Shown: in pieces, positions 14,154-20,545 of the stretch
Numbering within the stretch: position 1 is the first letter of the stretch
How the letters are laid out: every line of letters starts with the position of its first letter
Source: Phytoamicus setariae
GTDB lineage: Bacteria; Pseudomonadota; Alphaproteobacteria; Rhizobiales; Rhizobiaceae
DNA length: 41,404 nucleotides
Direction: 5' to 3'
Assembly: GCF_016722925.1 (NCBI RefSeq)
Contig: NZ_JAEQNC010000024.1
Location: 1 to 41,404 of the forward strand
Position numbers and translations under genes: made by a program
Notes under the pieces: model-generated
The model's input: the letters and a program-made list of their open reading frames with translations, nothing else
Databases searched by the model: none
What the model was told of the DNA's origin: nothing

Positions 14154-14178
14154 AACCTATTTAAGCGCAAACTGTTCC
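14154..14178 (-). promoter_or_regulatory. EcfG-type promoter of the PRC-barrel gene
   Basis: On the minus strand GGAAC (14178-14174), 17 bases, GTT (14156-14154); the ATG is 33 bases downstream. This is one of the best matches to the general stress promoter in the window. Confidence 0.65.
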
Positions 14179-14197
14179 CACCTTCCGAGTTCGTCAC

Positions 14198-14366
14198 TTA
14201 AGCCGTCCTAAACCGCACCAGCCCCAGCGGCCCGTCGTCAACTATTTGCCACTCATTTTTGTCCAGACGAACGCGGCTCGATGTTATGTCGGGGTGGGGA
14301 TTCCGCCAGCCTATAAAGCCGGACAAGCTCGGGCCATGACAGGACCCGCGTAAAACGACGCCACTT
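14198..14366 (-). pseudogene. degenerate N-terminal fragment of an SRAP/YedK gene
   Basis: Read on the minus strand with frameshifts, the fragment gives RRFTRVLSWPELVRLYRL, then PPRHNIEP, then VRLDKNEWQIVDDGPLGLV. These match in order the intact SRAP protein's FTQFLPWSELVKLYRL, PPRYNIAP and VRLDKEGNQVVDDGRWGLV. The active Cys codon and the start are lost, and the rest of the gene (about 130 residues) is absent. It is a remnant of a second SRAP gene, diverged from and 450 bases away from the intact one. Confidence 0.75.
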
Positions 14367-14456
14367 GCGCGCTTTCTCGCGTTATTCATGGCAACCCTTC
14401 AGCGAGAATGATGTCAAGCTGCTAGCCGCGCCAAGGACGCTCGGGCCTGCGATTCC

Positions 14457-14543
14457 ATGTTGCATCCATGTTGCATGCATTCGCCGTCAGCTCAAGGAAC
14501 CCATTGGAAGTCAAGGGAATCCCGTTGCAACATGATGCAACAA
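14457..14543. repeat. inverted GTTGCA-rich repeats beside tRNA-Thr
   Basis: The left arm TGTTGCATCCATGTTGCA (from 14459) and the inverse of the right arm, TGTTGCATCATGTTGCA (about 14526-14543), differ by one inserted base and are separated by roughly 50 bases. Each arm itself has two GTTGCA units. The group lies 60-150 bases from the 3' end of tRNA-Thr, a place where tyrosine-recombinase arm sites of integrated elements occur. No integrase gene is visible. Confidence 0.45.
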
Positions 14544-14603
14544 GGTTGGCCTTGTTATTCAAGGCTCTCCAACGGGAAGATATTGAGTTTGCTTGAGAAT
14601 TTG

Positions 14604-14679
<76 letters not shown>

Positions 14680-14770
14680 ATTTCCGGGGTGGGAATTAGC
14701 ATATTTTCAGCCGCTGTAAAGCGAAAATTACGCAGATCGTCACATCCGGTCTGTTGCAGTGTGTTGAGCC

Positions 14771-14803
14771 TATGAAAACGCCGGCGGGGACATGCCGCCG
14801 GCG
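14771..14803 (-). terminator. Rho-independent terminator of the alpha/beta-hydrolase-like gene
   Basis: CGCCGGCGG (14779-14787) pairs perfectly with CCGCCGGCG (14795-14803) around seven bases. Reading on the minus strand TTTT follows at once. It starts 22 bases after the stop codon at 14826. Confidence 0.85.
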
Positions 14804-14825
14804 AAGAAAAGGCACCTTTGATCGC

Positions 14826-15755
14826 TCAGAGCAGCGAATCGACGAAGCTGGCCACGGTGTTTGTGTAGCTTGAGGCCAGGCCCAGCTTGGAATTGACTTC
14901 ACCCGAAGAAATCGGTTGCTGCGAGACGTTGATCGTGACGCCGGCATTGCCTGCCGCCTGGGCAAAGGCATTGGCCCTGGCACATGTGTTGGACGAGCTC
15001 TCGGTCGCGCAAACAACCATCATCGGCAGGCCGGAGGATGCCACGAGGTGACTCGGCGACGAATCCTCCCAGAACTCCACATTGCTGCCGAAAGCCGTGT
15101 CGTAAATCGAGGCGTGCTCGGACGACATGATCGCCGGAATATTCAGGGCGGGCGTTTCCAGAACGACTGCGCCGGCCCAAACCGAAGCGCCCTGGTCGGA
15201 TGCCAGCGACGGATTGGAGGACAGTAGCGCCACGAGGTGGCCACCGGCTCCGGCGCCCATCAGCACGATCTTGCTTTTGTTGGCGCTCCAGTTTGATGCG
15301 CTCTTCTGGATGTTGGCTATGGCAAGCGCGACGTCGGCAGCCTGAATGAGTGGATCCTTCTTCGGCAGCAGGCGGTAGTTGAGGGAGATGAAGATGTAAC
15401 CCTTCGCCACCCAGTAGCCGGCCTTGTCGGCTGCCACGCCTGAGTCCTGCTTGTCGCCGCTCTTCCAGTCGCCGCCATGGACCATGACGATCACCGGCGC
15501 GTTGGAGCGGTTTTCCGGCATATAGACGTCATACTTCTGCGCGTCGTCGAGGCCGTAAGGGACATCGACATTGACTGTTGCTCCGCTGACGCCGGAATAG
15601 GCTCCCCTGAATTCGGTTGTCAGTGGATCGGACTGAAAATCGAACAGCGGATTGGCAGACGCCGCCAAACTGGCCGGCGCGGTTGCAAATAGGGAGAGGA
15701 CGACAGCGGCCGTCATGCACTGTGCTGTCACGACCTTGAAGAGCTGGAAACCCAT
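14826..15755 (-). CDS. secreted alpha/beta-hydrolase-fold protein lacking the catalytic triad
   Basis: This encodes 309 residues from ATG 15755 (AAAGG upstream). A signal peptide runs to about residue 32 (TAPASLAASAN). The fold is that of the alpha/beta hydrolase-3 / carboxylesterase group: YDVYMPEN, VIVMVHGGDWKSGD with the oxyanion HGG (93-95), YWVAKGYIFISLNYRLLP, and DVALAIANIQ. The nucleophile elbow, usually GHSAGGH, is here GAGAGGH (167-173), with Gly169 in place of Ser. The places of the acid (MMVVCATESSSNTC) and the base His (ISSGEVNSK) also lack the expected residues. It is therefore probably a non-catalytic periplasmic protein, perhaps ligand-binding. A single gene, divergent from the MliC-domain gene. 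Confidence 0.8.
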   Translation of the reverse strand: MGFQLFKVVTAQCMTAAVVLSLFATAPASLAASANPLFDFQSDPLTTEFRGAYSGVSGATVNVDVPYGLDDAQKYDVYMPENRSNAPVIVMVHGGDWKSGDKQDSGVAADKAGYWVAKGYIFISLNYRLLPKKDPLIQAADVALAIANIQKSASNWSANKSKIVLMGAGAGGHLVALLSSNPSLASDQGASVWAGAVVLETPALNIPAIMSSEHASIYDTAFGSNVEFWEDSSPSHLVASSGLPMMVVCATESSSNTCARANAFAQAAGNAGVTINVSQQPISSGEVNSKLGLASSYTNTVASFVDSLL

Positions 15756-15873
15756 GTTCAACCTTTCCGGTTTGCGATATGGCTTTGGATGTTCGAATAG
15801 GAATATGGTTTTGGCTATTGCGCAACCGCTTCTGATCGGGATGGTTGCGGCGAAGTTTCTTGGAGGAGATTGA

Positions 15874-16929
15874 ATGGTGCCGCTGTATCGAAATGAGACA
15901 TCCGGAGCATGTTCGGCGAGCCGGAGGCGCATTTCCAGCCTTGTCGCGGCTTTCTTGGTGTTCGGTGTTGCCAACGCGGCATCGGCACAGGATGGAGAGC
16001 CGATGGATGAGCAGGATGGCGTCAGCGTCTCCTGCAACGATGGCACCGAGTTGCTCGCGCAGTTCACGGAAGAAGGCGTCGAGGTGACACTGACCGACGG
16101 ACAGAAAGTCAATCTCAAGCTGGAGCGTGACGACGACAAGGGCTATTCCTACACCAACGGCAAATTCACGCTCAGCGGCGACGATGCCGGCGCGAAATGG
16201 ACGGTGGGCAGGAAAGTGCCGATCGCCTGCGAGATGAAGGACGACAGCCAGCCATCGGCCTTCGATTCGCCTATTGCCATCGACGCCGACCCCCTTGCCG
16301 CCAACAAGGCCAATCCCGATGCCCAGCCGCAAGTCAACTGCTACCGGTTCCCGGGCTTCATGGTGAAAGAAGTCGATCTGGGCGAAAAGGGCGCCGAAAA
16401 GCTTGCGATCACGCCGCAGAATGCGGCCTGCAAAAAGGACGCAGGCAAGGACGAGAAGGTCATCAGCGATGAATCCGCCGGCTATTTCCTGGGTGCCAAG
16501 GGAAACCTTGTGTTTTTCCAGGCGCCGGACCAATCGAATGGCGGGCTGCCGTTCGTAGTCTATGACGCCACCACGGCCAAACGGCTTTTCGAGGATAATC
16601 TGGCCGGAGAGGACTTCGATTCTATCACGGGTGACGGTTCGAACCTGACGCTGACTTTCCGTCGCGTCTATACGGCCGATTGCTCGCTTTATCTCGATCG
16701 CAACGCATGCGGCGCTGCCGTGAAGAACGCGACCGGGCTAGGCCTTGTGGCGCCGTTGCCGGATTGTGGTCCAGCCTATGATGCCGAGAAGAAGCGTACG
16801 CCTGACTATGCCAAGGAAATTGAACAGCTACCGAGCGTGATTTCCTATCAGGCGGAGCTGAATTTCAGCGGCGGCAAGGTCAACGTGAAAGCTCTAGAGG
16901 GCGAAACCGCCTGCAGCGTTCCAAGCTGA
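15874..16929 (+). CDS. periplasmic protein with MliC-like (lysozyme inhibitor) domain
   Basis: This encodes 351 residues from ATG 15874, with GGAGGAG five bases upstream. After a basic N-terminus a signal helix (SSLVAAFLVFGVANAASAQ) ends near residue 39. Residues about 50-118 (VSCNDGTELLAQF, VTLTDGQKVNLKL, GYSYTNGKFTLSGDDAGAKW, IACEM) fit the MliC fold (PF09864), a beta-barrel that blocks c-type lysozyme in the periplasm. The remaining 230 residues have several Cys pairs (CYRFPGF, ACKKD, DCSLYLDRNACG, DCGPAYD) and belong to no domain I recognise. A role in envelope protection against lysozyme is inferred from the N-terminal domain only. The gene ends at a strong hairpin. Confidence 0.75.
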   Translation: MVPLYRNETSGACSASRRRISSLVAAFLVFGVANAASAQDGEPMDEQDGVSVSCNDGTELLAQFTEEGVEVTLTDGQKVNLKLERDDDKGYSYTNGKFTLSGDDAGAKWTVGRKVPIACEMKDDSQPSAFDSPIAIDADPLAANKANPDAQPQVNCYRFPGFMVKEVDLGEKGAEKLAITPQNAACKKDAGKDEKVISDESAGYFLGAKGNLVFFQAPDQSNGGLPFVVYDATTAKRLFEDNLAGEDFDSITGDGSNLTLTFRRVYTADCSLYLDRNACGAAVKNATGLGLVAPLPDCGPAYDAEKKRTPDYAKEIEQLPSVISYQAELNFSGGKVNVKALEGETACSVPS

Positions 16930-16937
16930 GCTGCTCA

Positions 16938-16980
16938 CCGGGCGCTATCGACAGCCAGAGGATGTCATGATAGCGCCCGG
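16938..16980 (+). terminator. hairpin terminator after the MliC-domain gene
   Basis: CCGGGCGCTATC (16938-16949) pairs perfectly with GATAGCGCCCGG (16969-16980). The loop is 19 bases and GGTTTT follows six bases later. It separates this gene from the PhnA-like gene. Confidence 0.65.
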
Positions 16981-17009
16981 GCCACGGTTTTGAACGAAGG
17001 AGCAGGAAT

Positions 17010-17222
17010 ATGGACGTCAGGGATTCGAACGGCACGATTCTCGCCGAGGGCGACAATGTTACGCTGGTCAAGGACTTGAAGGTGAAGGGCACCTCCGAGA
17101 CGCTGAAGCGCGGCACGATGATTAAGGGTATCCATCTCACCGACAATCCCGACGAAGTCGAGTGCCGCCATGCCAAGATCAAGGGACTGGTCCTGCGCAC
17201 CGAATTTCTGAAGAAGGCGTGA
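17010..17222 (+). CDS. PhnA/YjdM-like domain protein
   Basis: This encodes 70 residues, with AGGAG nine bases before ATG 17010. The sequence VRDSNGTILAEGDNVTLVKD, then LKVKGTSETLKRGTMIKGI, and HAKIKGLVLRTEFLKKA is the C-terminal PhnA domain (PF03831) of E. coli YjdM. The N-terminal zinc-ribbon half is absent, as in many alphaproteobacterial versions. The family was once annotated with alkylphosphonate use because of gene position, but its function is unknown. It probably forms a small SH3-like barrel. Single gene on its own transcript. Confidence 0.9.
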   Translation: MDVRDSNGTILAEGDNVTLVKDLKVKGTSETLKRGTMIKGIHLTDNPDEVECRHAKIKGLVLRTEFLKKA

Positions 17223-17292
17223 TCGCGCGCGCTTGAGCGCCGCTTTACGATATCGGGCAACAGGCGTAAACTTCCTGGACGGGAGCACGCCA

Positions 17293-17529
17293 ATGCCGTC
17301 GTTCCGAACGTTTTTTGTTGTTCTTGTGCTGTGTTTGGCTGCAGGCGATGCGGCATGGGCGCACAATTGCCGCTGCCGCAATCGCGGCGTGATGTTCGAA
17401 CTCGGGCAGCTTTCCTGCCTGCATGTCGATGGGACAAGCTATCTCGCACGGTGCGAGATGAAGCTCAATGTATCGTCCTGGACGAAAATCCAGGACGAAT
17501 GTCCGATCACCCAGATGATTCGCGGGTGA
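17293..17529 (+). CDS. small secreted Cys-containing protein
   Basis: This encodes 78 residues from ATG 17293 (GGGAG seven bases upstream); an in-frame start 60 bases earlier has no such site. A signal peptide (FFVVLVLCLAAGDAAWAH) leaves a mature part of about 55 residues with five Cys (NCRCRNRG, LSCLHV, ARCEMKL, DECPIT), which suggests a disulfide-stabilised periplasmic protein. The family is unknown to me. It lies 70 bases after the PhnA-like gene and convergent with rlmB, eight bases from its stop. Confidence 0.7.
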   Translation: MPSFRTFFVVLVLCLAAGDAAWAHNCRCRNRGVMFELGQLSCLHVDGTSYLARCEMKLNVSSWTKIQDECPITQMIRG

Positions 17530-17536
17530 TTCCCGG

Positions 17537-18400
17537 CTAGGCCTTGATATGGCTGCGCGCCGCATACAGCGCAATTGCCGCTGCATTCGAGACGTTCAGC
17601 GATTTGATTGCGCCGGGCATGTCGAGACGTGCGAGCGCCTTGCAGGTCGCGCGCGTCTTCTGGCGCAGGCCTTTGCCTTCCGCACCCAGCACCAGGGCAA
17701 TCTTGCTGCCGCTGAATGTCTGCTCCAGCGGTTCAGGTCCTTCCGAATCAAGGCCGATCGTCTGGAAACCCAGTTGATGGAGCTCTTCGAGCGCATCGGC
17801 GAGATTGGTAATCTGGATATAGGGAATGAGTTCCAGAGCGCCGGATGCGGATTTTGCCATCACGCCCGATTCTGTTGGCGAGTGTCTCTCTGTGGTGACA
17901 AGGGCGCCGGCGTCGAACGCCACGGCTGAACGCAGAATCGCCCCGACATTATGCGGGTCGGTGACCTGATCGAGCACCAGGATGAGCGGCTTGTCCTTGA
18001 GCGAATCGAGCTTTCGTACGGGCAAGGGGCGGGCCTCGACCAATGCTCCCTGATGGATGGCGTCCGGGCCGACCAGTTTGTCGATATCATGCGGCGCCAC
18101 GATTTCGACCGGGAAGGGCAGCCCGTCCGTCTCTCCCAGTTCCAGTCTTGCAAGCGCGTTCTGCGTCACCATCAGCCGCAGGATCTTGCGGGCGGGATTG
18201 GCAACGGTCGCCTTGATGGTGTGGATGCCGTAAAGCCAGACCGTGTCGGTCGGCTGGGGCGGCGCCTTCCAGTCTCCGGCGGGCTTTTTCCTGAAGGGAC
18301 TGGCTGGAGGCAACTCGCCACGCTCGCGCTTCTGGTCGCGATGGGCGCGGCGGAGGTTGGCGTAATGGGTGTCTTTGGGTGTCTTGCTGTCTTTGCTCAT
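17537..18400 (-). CDS. rlmB: 23S rRNA (guanosine-2'-O-)-methyltransferase RlmB (SpoU family)
   Basis: This encodes 287 residues. After a basic, low-complexity N-terminus (about 1-50) comes the substrate-binding region (DTVWLYGIHTIKATVANPAR) and the SpoU knot domain: LILVLDQVTDPHNVGAILRSA (motif 1, with Asn and Arg), KIALVLGAEGKGLR (motif 2) and LNVSNAAAIALY (motif 3). RlmB methylates the 2'-O of G2251 in the 23S rRNA P-loop using S-adenosylmethionine. In related genomes it lies before tRNA-Tyr, tRNA-Gly and tuf, as here apart from the insertion. The first 50 residues are longer than in E. coli RlmB, usual for rhizobia. Confidence 0.93.
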   Translation of the reverse strand: MSKDSKTPKDTHYANLRRAHRDQKRERGELPPASPFRKKPAGDWKAPPQPTDTVWLYGIHTIKATVANPARKILRLMVTQNALARLELGETDGLPFPVEIVAPHDIDKLVGPDAIHQGALVEARPLPVRKLDSLKDKPLILVLDQVTDPHNVGAILRSAVAFDAGALVTTERHSPTESGVMAKSASGALELIPYIQITNLADALEELHQLGFQTIGLDSEGPEPLEQTFSGSKIALVLGAEGKGLRQKTRATCKALARLDMPGAIKSLNVSNAAAIALYAARSHIKA

Positions 18401-18580
18401 GAAATTGCTTTATTCCTTCGGCGGGCGGTTGTCATGGGGCAAGTCGTAAGTCGGGCTGTGGAAGCTGGATTTTTTTCACGGGACCGTGTTGACAGGAAAG
18501 AATTGGCCGGTCATATAGCCGCCATCGCTGCAACAAACAGCGGTTCGAAGTACTTGGTCGCTTGATCCGGACGAAAGAAT

Positions 18581-18665
18581 GGAGAGATGCCCGAGTGGTT
18601 AAAGGGGACGGACTGTAAATCCGTTGGCTCAGCCTACGTTGGTTCAAATCCAACTCTCTCCACCA
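18581..18665 (+). tRNA. tRNA-Tyr (anticodon GTA), CCA encoded
   Basis: The acceptor GGAGAGA pairs with TCTCTCC, followed by A and CCA. The anticodon loop CTGTAAA holds GTA. A long variable arm (TTGGCTCAGCCTAC) is as expected for tRNA-Tyr, and the T arm is GTTGGTTCAAATCCAAC. Confidence 0.97.
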
Positions 18666-18686
18666 TTCGTCATCGGATCGAACGAA

Positions 18687-18760
18687 GCGGGTATAGCTCA
18701 ATGGTAGAGCAGCAGCCTTCCAAGCTGAATACACGGGTTCGATTCCCGTTACCCGCTCCA
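18687..18760 (+). tRNA. tRNA-Gly (anticodon TCC), CCA encoded
   Basis: The acceptor GCGGGTA pairs with TACCCGC, then T and CCA. The anticodon stem-loop is CAGCCTTCCAAGCTG, and the T arm CGGGTTCGATTCCCG. In related genomes tuf follows at once; here 22.4 kb intervene. Confidence 0.97.
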
Positions 18761-19195
18761 GTTTGGTTTCGCCTTAGTATTTGAAATCAAATAGCATTTT
18801 CGCATCTGCTGACCTTGCCTATTGAAGTTTTCGTAGTTTTTGAAGTACAAATTGTCCCACCGACGGTGCTGTTGACCATGAGGTCTAGAACAGAAACTAC
18901 CGCGCCAGACCCGATACGGGAATCGGTGGCATTGTATCAGGCGGGTACCGGTCCATTTCGCTCACATCGCCAAACGCGACAGAATCGAAACTTCCCCAAA
19001 AAAATCAAATCCCTGGACGTTGTGCAGATTCGCTGAGACGCGACGGAGCGTGCCGTCGAGCACCATAAGGGGCGCGGTATTCGCAAAATGAATGCCATGT
19101 CGACCATTGAGACTATGTGTTGACTCTGCACCCAATCGCTCGCAAAGTGCCTGCCCGAATAATAGGCGCGGGGGCACGCCATAGGAGGATACACT
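18761..19195. other. intergenic start of the insertion after tRNA-Gly
   Basis: There is no integrase, direct repeat of the tRNA end or recognisable gene. A short hairpin (TATTTGA-TCAAATA) lies about 17 bases after the tRNA. A minus-strand frame across 18962-19387 overlaps the gene at 19196 on the other strand and is not supported. Confidence 0.5.
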
Positions 19196-19513
19196 ATGGA
19201 AATTGCATCGCCGCGTCACAATTTCGACCATCCAGACCGTGGACTGGAGTGCGAGGAGGCACTTCAGAACGCATTCACCCGTGCCATCGAAAATGCAACA
19301 ACGGCATTCATTGATCTCGAGCACATTTTGGCCGAGATTTCTGATGATGCGACGAGGGCTGGCTGGGAAAGGCAAGAAATCATCCAAGCCGTCCTCGAGC
19401 TGGGTCGCCTGTACATGCTAAAAGTAAAAGCACCCCGGCACCAGGGGCGAAGCCTTTCGCTCGCTAGCCAACAGAGTCGTCAATCGCGGGCCACTCTCGA
19501 AGCATACTGGTGA
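19196..19513 (+). CDS. small hypothetical protein, paralogue of the gene at 1326-1577
   Basis: This encodes 105 residues. GGAGG lies seven bases before ATG 19196. The protein starts MEIASPRHNFDH, continues with an acidic helical stretch (EEALQNAFTRAIENATTAFI) and ends its core with TRAGWERQEIIQAVLELGRLYMLK, then a basic tail. It aligns along its length with the smaller protein at 1326, best at MEI...P, the Cys-x-x-Ala element and the AGW..QEII.A helix. Function is unknown; it looks like a helical cytoplasmic protein. It lies upstream of the end-joining genes in the same direction as the first ku but with its own start signals. Confidence 0.6.
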   Translation: MEIASPRHNFDHPDRGLECEEALQNAFTRAIENATTAFIDLEHILAEISDDATRAGWERQEIIQAVLELGRLYMLKVKAPRHQGRSLSLASQQSRQSRATLEAYW

Positions 19514-19693
19514 CAGACCGGAAACCTCTGCAAAGCGTGACCGTTTAGCATCGAGCAGAACGGACATTCGCGAAATTCGCACAGCCCCGGCTGAGTTAAA
19601 CTGGTAGTTGAGCCTGCCATTTTCATCAAAGGTGCCATCCGGGCATGCATTGGTTGCCGGTCGCACTTTTTATCTAAGGAACCACAAGGGACG

Positions 19694-19718
19694 GGAACAA
19701 AACTGCCTGCTGCCAGTT
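19694..19718 (+). promoter_or_regulatory. EcfG-type promoter of the first ku gene
   Basis: GGAAC 19694-19698, 17-base spacer, GTTTTC from 19716. The ku start codon follows at 19750. This puts end-joining under the general stress sigma factor, as has been reported for rhizobial ku/ligD genes. Confidence 0.65.
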
Positions 19719-19749
19719 TTCGCATCAGGCGATGCTTGGGAAGGTCCAC

Positions 19750-20541
19750 ATGGCGCCACGCAGTTTTTGGAAAGGCTATCTCAAGCTCTCGCTTGTCACT
19801 TGCCCCGTCACGATGATGCCGGCGACGAGCGAGTCCGGGAAGGTGCGGTTTCATACGCTGAACCGCAAGACCGGCAACCGCGTCGTTTCACGCTACGTCG
19901 ATAGTGTGACGCGCACGCTGGTGGATGAAGCTGACGAGGTGCGTGGCTATCAGCGCGACGAAGACGACTATGTCCTGCTGGAGGACGAAGACATCGAGGA
20001 CGTGGCGCTCGAAAGTACGCGTACGATCGACATCGAGATGTTCGTGCCGGCCGACGAGATCGGCTGGATCTGGTACGACAAGCCACACTACCTGGTGCCG
20101 GATGACAAGATCGGCGAGGAAGCCTTCGCTGTGATCCGCGAGGCCATGTCCGCCAGCAAGGTGGCCGGTATTTCACGGCTGGTCATGTATCGCCGGGAGC
20201 GAGCGGTGCTCCTCGAGCCGCGTGATGGTGGCATCGTACTGTGGACGCTCAGATACGGCGATGAAGTGCGCAACGCCGACGATTATTTTGCGGGTCTCGA
20301 CAACGGCGCTCCTGAAGCTGGGCAGCTTTCGCTGATGAACAAATATATCAAGGCGCACACGCGCAAATGGGACTCTTCGCTAGCAGAAGATCCTGTGCAG
20401 GAGCGGCTTCTTGAAATCATCGAATCCAGGAAAAAGAAGCAAAAAGGCCGTCCGGCCAAGCCGAAAGCGGAGCCGCCCGGTAACGTCATCAATATCATGG
20501 ACGCCTTGAAGGAGAGTCTCGCCAGAACCCGCAAGAAATGA
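19750..20541 (+). CDS. ku: Ku protein (non-homologous end joining), first copy
   Basis: This encodes 263 residues from ATG 19750 (GGAAGG five bases upstream); an ATG 18 bases earlier is possible. Bacterial Ku forms a homodimeric ring on double-strand DNA ends and recruits LigD. The Ku core is clear: RSFWKGYLKLSLVTCPVTM, RFHTLNRKTGNRV, VDEADEVRGYQ, TIDIEMFVPADEI, YDKPHYLVPDD, ALIREAM-type helix (FAVIREAMSASKVAGISR) and RRERAVLLEPRDGG. The C-terminus is Lys-rich (RKKKQKGRPAKPKAEPPG), the part that in other Ku proteins contacts DNA and ligase. It is convergent with ligD, four bases between the stops, and has an EcfG-type promoter. Confidence 0.95.
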   Translation: MAPRSFWKGYLKLSLVTCPVTMMPATSESGKVRFHTLNRKTGNRVVSRYVDSVTRTLVDEADEVRGYQRDEDDYVLLEDEDIEDVALESTRTIDIEMFVPADEIGWIWYDKPHYLVPDDKIGEEAFAVIREAMSASKVAGISRLVMYRRERAVLLEPRDGGIVLWTLRYGDEVRNADDYFAGLDNGAPEAGQLSLMNKYIKAHTRKWDSSLAEDPVQERLLEIIESRKKKQKGRPAKPKAEPPGNVINIMDALKESLARTRKK

Positions 20542-20545
20542 CAGG

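Noticed and set aside
18962-19387. 141-codon minus-strand frame after tRNA-Gly
   Set aside because: Its first part is antisense to the gene at 19196, which has a strong ribosome binding site; the C-terminal part looks somewhat protein-like but matches no family I know.
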